Source: UBA6022 sp032154105 (lineage in GTDB: Bacteria > Patescibacteriota > Saccharimonadia > Saccharimonadales > Saccharimonadaceae). From it: a stretch of 64,000 nucleotides of DNA. Every line of letters begins with the position of its first letter. The stretch's first letter is position 1. This document shows positions 33,727 through 42,103 of this stretch, in pieces. The DNA is taken from contig JALDYI010000001.1 of assembly GCA_032154105.1 (NCBI GenBank), positions 62,001-126,000 on the forward strand, given 5' to 3'. The notes under the pieces were generated by a model. The model was not told the origin of the DNA, did not search any database, and saw only the letters and a program-made list of their open reading frames with translations. The translations under genes and the position numbers were made by a program.

Positions 33727-34068
33727 ATGGAAGATCTAGCACCGCAGATACACCGGCAACGCCTGGTGATCGAAGGGTACCCGCGCGAGGCAATTAGCGA
33801 TGAAGCGATTAAGGCGTATTTAAGCGAACTGTCGACAGTACTCGACATGAAGCAGCTGATACCAGTTGTCACACACCGCAGCGACTTGTATGGATGGGCC
33901 GGCTGGATACACTGGGAAACATCCGGTGCTCATTTTTATGCATGGGAGCGGCCGCTGCTATTTTTTAGTGTCGACATCTATACGTGCAAGGCATTTGATC
34001 CAGCTGTAGCAGAGAGCTTTACGAAGACATTCTTTGAAGCGGATCGCGTCGTTTCTCGGAGCTTTTAA
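33727..34068 (+). CDS. S-adenosylmethionine decarboxylase-like (SpeD-fold) protein
   Basis: 113 aa. The segment GWIHWETSGAHFYAWER followed by FFSVDIYTCKAFDP resembles the SpeD core (ESHxxIHTWPE...ALDVFTCG). Cys87 matches the catalytic Cys of SpeD, but the self-processing Glu-Ser site reads E64-T65-S66, so pyruvoyl formation is doubtful or shifted. It may be a repurposed SpeD homologue. Its TAA overlaps the ATG of the GNAT gene, so the two are translationally coupled. Assignment is by motif recall and should be tested structurally. Confidence 0.6.
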   Translation: MEDLAPQIHRQRLVIEGYPREAISDEAIKAYLSELSTVLDMKQLIPVVTHRSDLYGWAGWIHWETSGAHFYAWERPLLFFSVDIYTCKAFDPAVAESFTKTFFEADRVVSRSF

Positions 34069-34877
34069 TGTCACTTGAACACGATCGTGTGCTCGATGTG
34101 CAGAGTGATGTGAGTGATTATCTATTAGATTCGACTTTGCTTCACGATTCAACAAAGCGTCTCCTTGAGCGTCAGCCGTCGCCGATAGCTGATAAATACA
34201 TTTGCTTTGAGGTTGATGGACAGGACGACCTGTCTAATATTGGACGGCACATCGAGCGTGTGCAATTTGAAAAGGCCTTTGGCAATACGGCAGATGATCT
34301 GGCGCGAGAATATGGTCCGTACGAGCACGCAAGTACATTCTTCATCTCAGTTGATCGTGAAAATGAAGCGCCAGCAGGTGTGCTGCGTATTATTCGTAAC
34401 TCGTCGGTCGGGCTGAAAACATTGAATGATGTTGCGGGACCGCCGCTTTTTCTGTCGAAAGATCAAGTTATGGAGCATCACAATATTGAGGCACTAGAGA
34501 ATTGCTGGGATATTGGAACTGTGGCGGCATTATCGAAATATCCCTCGCATGGTGTAAGTATTCAGCTGTATCGGGCTATGTATCTTGCAGCAAAGCGAGA
34601 TAATATTGAGCATTTCGTGTCAGTGATTGATACGCGCGTACTATCACAGCTGACGGGAGACTTGGGGATCCCATTTCAGCCTATGGTTGATAGTAAACCC
34701 TTTGAGTATCTCGGGTCTGAGTGTAGTCAGGCGGTGTATGGGTATGTTTCTGAGCTATACGAAGAGGCGGATCATCGCCGACTTGGGCTCAAGGTGCTAT
34801 TCGCACAAAAAATTCTAGGGCGTCTGTTTGGCGGAACGGAAGATCATACTATTGTGCTTAATGACTATAAAAAATAA
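34068..34877 (+). CDS. GNAT/autoinducer-synthase-like acyltransferase
   Basis: 269-aa protein with a GNAT/LuxI-like middle: ERVQFEKAFGNT, then FFISVDREN-EAPAGVLRIIRNS (beta strand pair with the G-x-RI/L pattern), and CWDIGTVAA, where acetyltransferases bind the acyl donor. No membrane helix. It overlaps the SpeD-like gene by 1 nt and precedes a 7TM histidine kinase by 23 nt. A role in making a small acylated signal is possible but unproven; an ordinary N-acetyltransferase is the simpler reading. Confidence 0.6.
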   Translation: MSLEHDRVLDVQSDVSDYLLDSTLLHDSTKRLLERQPSPIADKYICFEVDGQDDLSNIGRHIERVQFEKAFGNTADDLAREYGPYEHASTFFISVDRENEAPAGVLRIIRNSSVGLKTLNDVAGPPLFLSKDQVMEHHNIEALENCWDIGTVAALSKYPSHGVSIQLYRAMYLAAKRDNIEHFVSVIDTRVLSQLTGDLGIPFQPMVDSKPFEYLGSECSQAVYGYVSELYEEADHRRLGLKVLFAQKILGRLFGGTEDHTIVLNDYKK

Positions 34878-34900
34878 CATGCTTACGCTAGAATGAAACC

Positions 34901-37084
34901 GTGGACGTATTTATATTAGTTAGCACCTGTGCCATCAACATAATCCTGGGCGCAATCGTTCTTTGTCGAGATTTTCGCTCGCCGTCCGCACGTTTGTTCG
35001 GGCTTATGAGTGCACTCGTGACGGTTTGGATAATTTCAAGCTTTATAACTGACTATTATCATGGTGCCGATCTATCACTTAATGATATTGCCAACCGGGT
35101 GGCTTATGTAGCAGGGCTCAGCGCCGTTATAGCTGCAGTGTGGTTTACCTACTTTTTCCCAGCTCGTCAGGAAGTGCCATCGAGGGAGGTTTTAGCCGTA
35201 TTAATTTTCAGCGGTGTGTTATTGCTGCTTTCGCCAACTGATTATATTGCCGGTACGGTGTACCTTGATGAGGGGATGCTTCATTTTCATGCAGGCGTAT
35301 TAAGCTGGCTATATGTTTTAGGTGCATTCAGCGGAATAGGTTTGATCATCCGCAATCTTATACGTTCGACGAAGAATGTTGATGTGCGACGTCGTCAGCA
35401 AGTGAGGTTGGTAACAGCCGCCTTTTGCGCGACAGCAGTGCTTGCGCTGTCGCTCAATGTTATTATTCCGCTTTTCGGTTTGGGTTGGAGTACGACGAGA
35501 CTTGGTCCGCTTTCGACACTCGTGCTAGTGGGTGTTATAGCCTACGCAATGATTAAACATCAGTTATTTGACATGCGCCTGGCAATTGTTAGAACAGTGA
35601 CATATGCGCTTTCATTGGGCACATTAACTACAGTCTACTTCGGGTTGGCGTTTGCTCTATCATCCTTGCTTTTGGATTCGCCACAATCTATCATTCAAAA
35701 CCCGATCAATATCATACTGGCGCTTATTGTCGCCTTTTTGTTTCAGCCTTCTAGGCGGATATTCGATCATCTTACAAGCCGGATTTTTTATAGGGATAAC
35801 TACAACAAGGATGAATTTTTTAGTCGCCTGAACAGTGAGCTGTCGAGTACCACCGATTTGCGTGCGCTTTTGCATCGCGTATCTGAGGTCATTTCCCAAA
35901 CTATCAAGGCGGATCAAGGCTTCTTTTTTGTATACACTAACTCCGAGCATTATGTGTCGGCTGGCACTCAGCACCATAGTCGTCTACCTATTACAGATGC
36001 GCACACTCTTGATAAATATGTGAGTGAGGTGGGGGATTACGTTATCGTAGCTGATCGACTGCCTCTGCATGATAAGATACGACGTCTTCTTGTGAGTCAT
36101 AAAATTGCGATTCTATTGCCGATTGTACGATCAGATGTAACTGTCGGATATTTGTGTCTTGGGGAGCGTCGCAGTAGTCACTACACAGTGCGTGATTACA
36201 AAGTGCTTGAGGCAGTTTCAGACGAGTTGGGGATTGCAATCCAAAACGCATTATCGGTTCAGGAGGTAAAAGAATTGAACGCGACCTTGCAGCAACGCAT
36301 TGATGCGGCGACCAAGGAGCTTCGCACAAGTAATGCCCAGCTTCAGCGCCTTGACGAGGCAAAAGACGAATTTGTAAGTATGGCGTCGCATCAACTCCGC
36401 ACACCGCTCACGAGTGTGAAGGGCTATATCGATATGGTACTTGAAGGCGATGCAGGTGAGATCAGCGACATGCAAAAGCACCTACTTGGCGAGGCATTTA
36501 CAAGCAGCGAACGAATGGTTCATCTGATCAATGACTTCTTGAACGTATCTCGCCTGCAAACTGGTAAATTCATGATCGACCGCCGTCAGATCGACCTTGC
36601 AACAATTGTTCGCCAAGAAGTTGATGGCCTTCGTACGACCGCGAGCCAGCGACAGCTGACATTGAAGTATGATGAGCCGTCCTCATTCCCGCAGCTGTAT
36701 CTTGACGAGGGAAAAATACGTCAGGTAGTGATGAACTTTATCGATAACGCTATTTATTATTCTAAAGAAAACACGACTATCACGGTTGGGTTGAGTGCGG
36801 ATGACACGACAGTAACCCTCACGGTGAAAGACACGGGTATTGGTGTGCCTGTAGATGAGCAGGCGCAGCTTTTTACCAAGTTCTATCGAGCAAGTAATGC
36901 TCGTAAGCAGCGTCCAGATGGTACGGGAGTTGGCTTGTACCTTGCCAAGAAAGTGATCGTGGCACACGATGGATCAATGGTGTTTAGCTCAACACCTGAA
37001 AAGGGAAGTACATTTGGATTTACGTTGCCGGTAAAGAAGATGGCCCTAGCTCCCGTTAGCGATGCGGACGATCTCGATAGTTAG
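34901..37084 (+). CDS. 7TM sensor histidine kinase
   Basis: 727 aa. Seven to eight N-terminal membrane helices (about 4-23, 33-50, 66-86, 98-112, 133-152, 170-190, 203-220, 236-258), then a second helix near 268-282, a GAF-like domain (about 315-450), a coiled linker (455-485), HisKA with His497 in SMASHQLRTPLTSVKGY, and HATPase_c with N612/N616, DTGIG (644-648) and GTGVGL. All catalytic parts are intact. GTG start with TAGAAT 6 nt upstream (leaderless). The nearest partner is the divergent receiver at 33271. Confidence 0.92.
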   Translation: MDVFILVSTCAINIILGAIVLCRDFRSPSARLFGLMSALVTVWIISSFITDYYHGADLSLNDIANRVAYVAGLSAVIAAVWFTYFFPARQEVPSREVLAVLIFSGVLLLLSPTDYIAGTVYLDEGMLHFHAGVLSWLYVLGAFSGIGLIIRNLIRSTKNVDVRRRQQVRLVTAAFCATAVLALSLNVIIPLFGLGWSTTRLGPLSTLVLVGVIAYAMIKHQLFDMRLAIVRTVTYALSLGTLTTVYFGLAFALSSLLLDSPQSIIQNPINIILALIVAFLFQPSRRIFDHLTSRIFYRDNYNKDEFFSRLNSELSSTTDLRALLHRVSEVISQTIKADQGFFFVYTNSEHYVSAGTQHHSRLPITDAHTLDKYVSEVGDYVIVADRLPLHDKIRRLLVSHKIAILLPIVRSDVTVGYLCLGERRSSHYTVRDYKVLEAVSDELGIAIQNALSVQEVKELNATLQQRIDAATKELRTSNAQLQRLDEAKDEFVSMASHQLRTPLTSVKGYIDMVLEGDAGEISDMQKHLLGEAFTSSERMVHLINDFLNVSRLQTGKFMIDRRQIDLATIVRQEVDGLRTTASQRQLTLKYDEPSSFPQLYLDEGKIRQVVMNFIDNAIYYSKENTTITVGLSADDTTVTLTVKDTGIGVPVDEQAQLFTKFYRASNARKQRPDGTGVGLYLAKKVIVAHDGSMVFSSTPEKGSTFGFTLPVKKMALAPVSDADDLDS

Positions 37085-37267
37085 CCATACGAGTAGTGTG
37101 ACGACACCCGCCGTAATAAGAACCGGTTTGAGGATTTTCTTTCGCTCAAACCACCATTGACCAAGCTTGCTGCGATTGGCTGCGCTCATGCGTGTGACGA
37201 CCGGTCGAGTGACGGCCGCATCGGCACCTGAATATTTCTTTGTTCGCTTTTTCTTCTGTTTCACCAT
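37046..37267 (-). CDS. small single-pass membrane protein
   Basis: 73 aa: a strongly basic N-terminal half (MVKQKKKRTKKY...RKKILK) and one transmembrane helix near the C-terminus (about 49-69). It overlaps the 3' end of the histidine kinase gene by 39 nt on the opposite strand. TATACT lies 9 nt before the ATG. No family recognised. Confidence 0.6.
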   Translation of the reverse strand: MVKQKKKRTKKYSGADAAVTRPVVTRMSAANRSKLGQWWFERKKILKPVLITAGVVTLLVWLTIEIVRIANGS

Positions 37268-37285
37268 AATACTTTCAGTATATCA

Positions 37286-37319
37286 AAAATCACCCCCGTA
37301 TCATAACGGGGGTGATTTT
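37286..37319. terminator. bidirectional terminator
   Basis: Arms AAAATCACCCCCGT (37286-37299) and ACGGGGGTGATTTT (37306-37319). It ends the LPXTG gene transcript from the right; the small gene at 37046 starts on its left. Confidence 0.88.
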
Positions 37320-37367
37320 GTATATCTGAGGCTGATGCTTCAGTAAGAAGAGCGGTCAGACTCGGAT

Positions 37368-38840
37368 TTAGTTGCCTAGAAGGCGTCGGCTTGCAATGTA
37401 GTAACTTGCGCTTGCAACCAATGCACCAAGTGCAAGGGCAGCGGCTACACCATCACCTGCACCAGTCTTTGGAAGTTCTGATGGGGTTGTTGGAGGTGTT
37501 ACTGGAGGAGTTGTTGTTTCACAATCCTTCAAGTTCTTAGAGTGCTTGCTTGCGTCAAATTTGTTTTCATCGATAGTGATGATTTTCTTTGAAGCGAGTT
37601 CACAAACAGTGATCTTGCCAGCTTCACAATCCTTTAGATTCTTAGAGTGCTTCTTTGCATCAAATTGATCTTCCTTGATGGTGATGATCTTTTTGCTTGT
37701 AAGGTCACAAACTTTGATATCTTTAGGATTTACACATTCCTTGCTTACAACAACGTTTGCTGTATCACTTTTACTACCGTTGTTTGTCTCGGCGGTTGCC
37801 GTGTTGACAAGAGTATTAAGTCCACACTTTTCAAGCTGGGAATTGTCAGTTACCTTGGCGGTGAACTTCACGTAAGCGTTACCAGCTGGCGCGTATGAGC
37901 CAATGTTGATACCGCGTGCGGTAACTCCGTCAGCAACTGCAGCGTATTGTCCGTTGCTTGCTGAGCTGGCAAGTTTTGTTGTGCCAGCAACGTAGCTGAT
38001 TCCGTTTGGTAGAACATCTTTGATGACAACGTCGTTTTGTTGAGTTGTGCCAGTGTTCTTGTACTGGATCTTGTATTCAACTTGTTCGCCGGGTTTTGTA
38101 GTGACAGACTCGGTAAATGTGTTTTTACCGGCATTGCTCACTTGCTTTGTTACTTCAAAGTTTGGCTGGTCAACTTTGAAGCGGAATGTAACGTATCCTG
38201 AGAATTCGTTACAGCCAGGAACTTTACCGTCAAGCGCGTTGTATCCAAGTGGCGTACCAGTGCTCGCAAGTGTGTCAGGAAGGGTAGCTCCGTTGATTGC
38301 ACCGCGGTTATGGATAGTTGCCGAACCTTGTACGTAGCGAAGAGCGACATCGCTGCCGGTAGTTCCGTAAGCTTCGTCCCATACTTGGCCAGGTGTTGCG
38401 TTTGAGGCGCTAACAATTCCGGTAAAGCGTGCCTTTTCGCCAGCTTTTACGCTACCAGGCATCTGGACGCGCATTGCTGTATCAAGGGCAATACCTTTGT
38501 AGTTGTGGGCTGCATCGTTTAGATTCGTGCCTGCGTTGTTGTGGTAATATACGAACACTTCGTATTCTTTACCTGCCTGCAGGGGAACTTCTTCTGCGTA
38601 TGTACCGTTACCTGCGCTTGCTTCTTTGATTTGTACAAAGTTGCGCTCATCACCGTGCGCTGGGTTATTGGTGATTGAGTTAAATGTTACATGGTTGGCT
38701 GGTTCTTCGATCGTGTACGTAGGACGATCTGGTCCCCAGGCAAACAATGCTGCCGGTACGACAATTGCCGCAGCAATCATCGCGATAAGCGCACTTGCGC
38801 GCTTTGGTGTCCGCTTAAGCGCGGAAATTAATGTATTCAT
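37368..38840 (-). CDS. LPXTG-anchored surface protein with DUF11 domain
   Basis: 490 aa. Signal peptide (about 1-34), an N-terminal beta-rich domain (35-225), a DUF11-type domain (about 230-365: VEYKIQYKNTGTTQQNDVVIKDVLPNG), two 31-residue repeats (375-405 and 410-440, each with a VC...L.SKKIITI...SKNLKDC pattern), a TPP-rich linker, and a sorting signal LPKTG (456-460), hydrophobic helix and RR tail. Sortase should link it to the cell wall; no sortase gene is in the window. Strong SD GGAGGAG and a full promoter (38898-38926) suggest high expression. Confidence 0.88.
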   Translation of the reverse strand: MNTLISALKRTPKRASALIAMIAAAIVVPAALFAWGPDRPTYTIEEPANHVTFNSITNNPAHGDERNFVQIKEASAGNGTYAEEVPLQAGKEYEVFVYYHNNAGTNLNDAAHNYKGIALDTAMRVQMPGSVKAGEKARFTGIVSASNATPGQVWDEAYGTTGSDVALRYVQGSATIHNRGAINGATLPDTLASTGTPLGYNALDGKVPGCNEFSGYVTFRFKVDQPNFEVTKQVSNAGKNTFTESVTTKPGEQVEYKIQYKNTGTTQQNDVVIKDVLPNGISYVAGTTKLASSASNGQYAAVADGVTARGINIGSYAPAGNAYVKFTAKVTDNSQLEKCGLNTLVNTATAETNNGSKSDTANVVVSKECVNPKDIKVCDLTSKKIITIKEDQFDAKKHSKNLKDCEAGKITVCELASKKIITIDENKFDASKHSKNLKDCETTTPPVTPPTTPSELPKTGAGDGVAAALALGALVASASYYIASRRLLGN

Positions 38841-38897
38841 CTCGCATTCTCCTCCCTAATAACGCTCCACACGTCTAGGATTTATTGAACTTTAGTC

Positions 38898-38926
38898 ATT
38901 ATATCATAATATATTTAAATTGTAAA
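38898..38926 (-). promoter_or_regulatory. promoter of LPXTG surface protein gene
   Basis: Minus strand TTTACA, 17 nt, TATAAT. The resulting leader is about 50 nt and contains the SD GGGAGGAG. Confidence 0.75.
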
Positions 38927-39033
38927 TAGTTATGCTTGAACTTTTAATATTAATATGGGGTAGTTACTACATATTGTTAACGTACACAGAAACGGCAAAT
39001 CAGATTATTACAGAATAAGTAGGTGGGAGAGGG

Positions 39034-39178
39034 GAGTGTTGTAGAGTAAGAACTCATACAACACTCAACCCAAGTCGCACACACATCGGGGGCCTCCACA
39101 CGTAGAACGTGCAGGTAAGTCGCCTAAAAGGCGACACGTACACGCTGTACGAGCTCCCCGACGTTGCGACGGGGTTTT
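39034..39178. ncRNA. chain of hairpins, candidate structured RNA or 3' trailer
   Basis: Five hairpins in a row: GAGTGTTGTA/TACAACACTC (39034-39066), CACGT/ACGTG, GTCGCC/GGCGAC with TAAAA (about 39118-39135), CGTACA/TGTACG, and CCCCG...CGGGG (39156-39174) followed by TTTTGC on the plus strand. This could be a plus-strand RNA ended by the last hairpin, or the structured 3' trailer of the gene at 39222-40718. Strand is not decided. Confidence 0.4.
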
Positions 39179-39221
39179 GCTGCAGATCACTAAAGAACTG
39201 CGATGTAGAGTTGAATGCTTT

Positions 39222-40718
39222 TTAGTCTGCGGGTGGCGCAGTCTCGGCGTTGGTGGCCGGTGCAGCTGCTACAGATGCGGCAGGAGCGGTCGACGCAGCA
39301 GCGGCTGATGACTGGGCGGGTGCAGGCGGAGTGGCCGGAGCGGCTGCCTGATCCGGATCAACAATGGCCGTACCGGGGGTAACCGGAGTGGGTGCACTGA
39401 CGACCGGAGCAGGGATGTCGGCAGGACGAGGTGCGGGGTTCGCACCGGGTGCCGTTACGACAGGAGGTGCTTCCGTACCGGGCTTGACAGCGACGTCGAC
39501 TGGATTGGGCTCAGGGAGCAATACTGTCTCGACAGGACCTGCAGGCGGACCTACGGGGGTCTTATCGATGGGGTATTCCCAGTCGGCGGGGTTGCTCGAC
39601 TTGGGCTCTACGCAGTCCGGGTGGTTCGGTGGCAGCTCCGGGTTCCAGGGGCACTTCGGTGTTTCCTTGGGCTGGCAGGCGGGTGAGCCTACGGGAGCCC
39701 AGTTTCCTTCAGCGCCAACCGGCACCGTCCTGATCAGACCAGTGTCAAGATCGCAGACGTCCGTGTACTTAACAACGGGTGGTGTCGGCGGTGTCACTGG
39801 GGGTGTTACAGGTGGTGTCACGGGTGGGGTGACGGGTGGTGTAGCCGGAGGGGCCACGGGCGTCGACGGGGTAAAGGTGGGCTGCTCCTCAGTGGGAACG
39901 GGGGCTTCGTTTACCGGGTTGATGCACTTCTGGCGCGCGATGGCTCCAGTCACGACGTTGCCGAATAGCACGGTGCCTTTAGGGTCGACAAGCTTGTCGT
40001 CTTCGGTAACATTTCCGTACTGGTCAACTGACAGTATGCCGCCAGGGTAGGCGATGTTCGTCGTTGACTGTACGGGAACCCAGTTGGCGGGGTTCAGGTT
40101 TGCGGCTCGGTCACCGGGAAGGTGATCGATCGCGCCACTTTTGGTGAGCGCTGCAACCATTTCCTCGGGCGTTCTGGGATTCTGCAGACCAAATGCGTCA
40201 AAGCCTGGGTTGACCGTGTCGGCCAGTGTCCAGTCAATGTCTCGCGTGAAGATGGACGGGTCGAAGCCCCTCGCCTTCAGTTGATTGTTGATGGCTTGAT
40301 CAAGCTTCTCGGCTGCGGCTTTGTCGGCCGCTGCCTTGTTGGCTGCCGCTTCGTCCTGATCCTCTTTCTCGAGGTCGGTGATCGTGTCGGCAGGCTTGTC
40401 TTTCGCCTTGGCGTCAACGGTGTTCTGCTTGGACTTTTCTTCGCCTTCGTACCAAGTCTTCAGCTCCTCGTCGGTACGACCGTTGAGGTAGGAGATCTTG
40501 TCGCGAGGCGACTTGTCCTTGAGGTCGTTGGACATTTCCTCGTACGTCTTTGCCTTTGCAGGCTCGGACTGAGTTGTGCTATTGTCGAACCATCCGTACC
40601 AGTTATTCAGGCTGCTGATCGCGAGCCCTGCAACAAGTGCAAGGGCGACAACAACGCCGGTAATAACCTTCCAGTGCGACGTTTTATTGCCGGCTGGACG
40701 TTGTGGTGTACTAGTCAA
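39222..40718 (-). CDS. membrane-anchored proline-rich protein
   Basis: 498 aa. Short cytoplasmic N-terminus, one transmembrane helix (about 16-36), a charged helical region (55-150, rich in Lys, Glu, Ala), a globular part with four to six cysteines (ARQKCINP, TDVCDLDTG, PACQPKETPKCPW), a TPPV repeat block (around 300), and a long Pro/Ala-rich tail. Probably a wall-spanning surface protein; no family recognised. TTG start with SD GGGGTGAG, the SD lying inside a hairpin. Own promoter (40967-40995) and a long hairpin-rich leader. Confidence 0.75.
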   Translation of the reverse strand: MTSTPQRPAGNKTSHWKVITGVVVALALVAGLAISSLNNWYGWFDNSTTQSEPAKAKTYEEMSNDLKDKSPRDKISYLNGRTDEELKTWYEGEEKSKQNTVDAKAKDKPADTITDLEKEDQDEAAANKAAADKAAAEKLDQAINNQLKARGFDPSIFTRDIDWTLADTVNPGFDAFGLQNPRTPEEMVAALTKSGAIDHLPGDRAANLNPANWVPVQSTTNIAYPGGILSVDQYGNVTEDDKLVDPKGTVLFGNVVTGAIARQKCINPVNEAPVPTEEQPTFTPSTPVAPPATPPVTPPVTPPVTPPVTPPTPPVVKYTDVCDLDTGLIRTVPVGAEGNWAPVGSPACQPKETPKCPWNPELPPNHPDCVEPKSSNPADWEYPIDKTPVGPPAGPVETVLLPEPNPVDVAVKPGTEAPPVVTAPGANPAPRPADIPAPVVSAPTPVTPGTAIVDPDQAAAPATPPAPAQSSAAAASTAPAASVAAAPATNAETAPPAD

Positions 40719-40724
40719 CTATCT

Positions 40725-40960
40725 CACCCCTTTCAAAGGGTGTCATTCAACCTCTAGGAGGTTTACGATGTATGTGCTCTATCAGAGCAGGGTTACTCGA
40801 TGATAGACTGCGTAAACGCAGCACAATAACGGCAGAAACCGCCGAAAAGGAAAGTTTGGAGTCGCTATAGTGCTACGTTTAAGCAGATTGCACGTATTGT
40901 GTAACAATCTGACTTGTTAACGTTCCTCCATCACCAAGGCTCTTACCTCTAGTGACCGAT
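40725..40960 (-). promoter_or_regulatory. long hairpin-rich 5' leader
   Basis: About 240-nt untranslated region for the gene starting at 40718. Short hairpins include CACCC/GGGTG (around 40725-40742, holding the SD), AACCTC/GAGGTT with 3-nt loop, GCTCT/AGAGC, and TGCG/CGCA. No known riboswitch core seen. Thermosensor or stability element are possibilities. Confidence 0.45.
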
Positions 40961-40966
40961 GTATCA

Positions 40967-40995
40967 AATCTAACACAAATGTATGAAAATGTCAA
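40967..40995 (-). promoter_or_regulatory. promoter of proline-rich protein gene
   Basis: Minus strand TTGACA, 17 nt, TAGATT, a near-consensus sigma70-type promoter about 250 nt before the TTG start. Confidence 0.72.
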
Positions 40996-41106
40996 TGCTT
41001 TACAACATATAGCTACGATTAACACAAGCTTTTTATTTGAACCCTATATTGTACTCCGAGGTGTCGACTAATACGATCTAACTTGCTCAATTTGTGCGTA
41101 TAGCTC

Positions 41107-41135
41107 TAGTCAAAGGGGTATTTTTTTGCTATAAT
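41107..41135 (+). promoter_or_regulatory. tRNA-Glu promoter
   Basis: TAGTCA, 17 nt, TATAAT (41130-41135), ending 16 nt before tRNA-Glu. Confidence 0.65.
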
Positions 41136-41151
41136 CATCCGAGTTAAACAT

Positions 41152-41226
41152 GGTCTCATCGTCTAACGGTTAGGACACCAGGTTTTCATCCTGGCAATCG
41201 GAGTTCGATTCTCCGTGAGATCACCA
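41152..41226 (+). tRNA. tRNA-Glu (TTC)
   Basis: 75 nt with CCA. Acceptor GGTCTCA/TGAGATC; anticodon loop TTTTCAT gives TTC; T-arm CGGAG-TTCGATT-CTCCG. Confidence 0.95.
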
Positions 41227-41261
41227 TAGAAAACGCCTCATCTCGGATGGGGCGTTTTCTA
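41227..41261 (+). terminator. tRNA-Glu terminator
   Basis: Perfect arms TAGAAAACGCC (41227-41237) and GGCGTTTTCTA (41251-41261). Confidence 0.75.
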
Positions 41262-41264
41262 TGG

Positions 41265-41392
41265 TAGTTTTCGTAGAAAACGAGAACTCCGCAGGAGTTC
41301 GTGTAGCGCCGCAATGAAAAGAAAGCGCGCAGCATTTTCTTTTCATAAGAAGCGGAGATAGGGAGCTTTAGCGACCGCCTTCTCCGTGAGAC
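41265..41392 (+). other. tRNA-linked T-arm-mimic element (Glu copy)
   Basis: Plus strand, 3' of tRNA-Glu and its terminator. GAACTCC/GGAGTTC hairpin, whose second arm GGAGTTCG (41294-41301) copies the tRNA T-arm; then TGTAGCGCCGCA, a perfect 11-bp hairpin (41314-41324 with 41336-41346), a lower stem GCGG/CCGC (about 41352-41378), and TTCTCCGTGAGA (41380-41391), identical to the tRNA 3' strand. Same order as the Pro, Gly and His copies, on the opposite strand. Confidence 0.62.
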
Positions 41393-41411
41393 TATCCGTA
41401 CATAGCCCTTA

Positions 41412-41462
41412 TAAAAAAGTGAACCCCGCTCCCTCTGACGCATGTCAAGAGGGAAGCGGGGT
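41412..41462 (-). terminator. lipoprotein gene terminator
   Basis: Long stem: ACCCCGCT plus CCCTCT (41423-41436) with AGAGGGAAGCGGGGT (41448-41462), one bulge, followed on the minus strand by ACTTTTTTAT. Confidence 0.85.
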
Positions 41463-41479
41463 GCACGGATATATCGTTA

Positions 41480-41887
41480 CTAAGGATTGTCGGTGGGCAG
41501 AACCCGGTTGAAAGTGACAGTCCTGAGCGGGGTGCTCTCGGCTCCGCGGATCGGAAGTGCGCCGCTGACGGCGCTGATCTTCCAGCCACTAGGCGCCAAG
41601 CCTGAAATCATCTGAGCGGTACCCAGCATATCATCGGTACTGTCGAGGCTGGTGGCCTCTTGGAATTCGCGTGTCGGTACGAAGTTGATCAGCTCAACGT
41701 CGCCGCCGGCATTTGCTGCCTGCGCATGCATCTCTGCGATGCTCATGTCGTGGAAGCAGACGCTACCGCTTCCAACTTCTGAGCTCTTGCACGCTTCGGC
41801 TCCATCACTGGCGGCGCAAGCGGTCAGGCTGGCTGCCAGCATGACACACATAGCGACAAGACCAAACAGGGTCGTAACCTTTTTCAT
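41480..41887 (-). CDS. lipoprotein, unknown function
   Basis: 135 aa with a lipoprotein signal: MKKVTTLFGLV, hydrophobic stretch, lipobox SLTAC (Cys about residue 23). The mature part has two more cysteines (EACKSS, SVCFHD). No family recognised. Start 41887 fits SD AAGGA upstream and yields a standard signal; the leader has a perfect hairpin CGTGCTA-GG-TAGCACG (41909-41924). Confidence 0.78.
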   Translation of the reverse strand: MKKVTTLFGLVAMCVMLAASLTACAASDGAEACKSSEVGSGSVCFHDMSIAEMHAQAANAGGDVELINFVPTREFQEATSLDSTDDMLGTAQMISGLAPSGWKISAVSGALPIRGAESTPLRTVTFNRVLPTDNP

Positions 41888-42103
41888 CGTTGTCCTTAAG
41901 ATTGTATCCGTGCTAGGTAGCACGAATAGTTGTGTCGTGCTCCTATAATATTATTATAGCATATATAATGATAATAAGCAAGTTTGGTGCATTGACAGAT
42001 TCCTGCGCAGTAAGTGAACACAGAGACGGATAAGAATAGTGTCATTTGGTTAAATGATGGATTGTACCTGCCTCAACAGATCAAAAGTGCTACAATAAAA
42101 TTC

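Noticed and set aside
37500..37720. DNA tandem repeat as a mobile or CRISPR element
   Set aside because: It is explained by two 31-residue coding repeats in the LPXTG surface protein.
39156..39178. Terminator of the minus-strand gene at 39222-40718
   Set aside because: The T-run lies on the plus-strand side only; on the minus strand no T-run follows, so it cannot be assigned to that gene with confidence.
39772..39845. CRISPR-like or tandem DNA repeat
   Set aside because: The short repeats encode the TPPV block of the proline-rich protein; no spacer/repeat structure.
39364..40050. Long plus-strand ORF opposite the proline-rich protein gene
   Set aside because: Low-complexity Gly/Val/Thr product caused by the antisense of Pro/Thr codons; no SD or family features.
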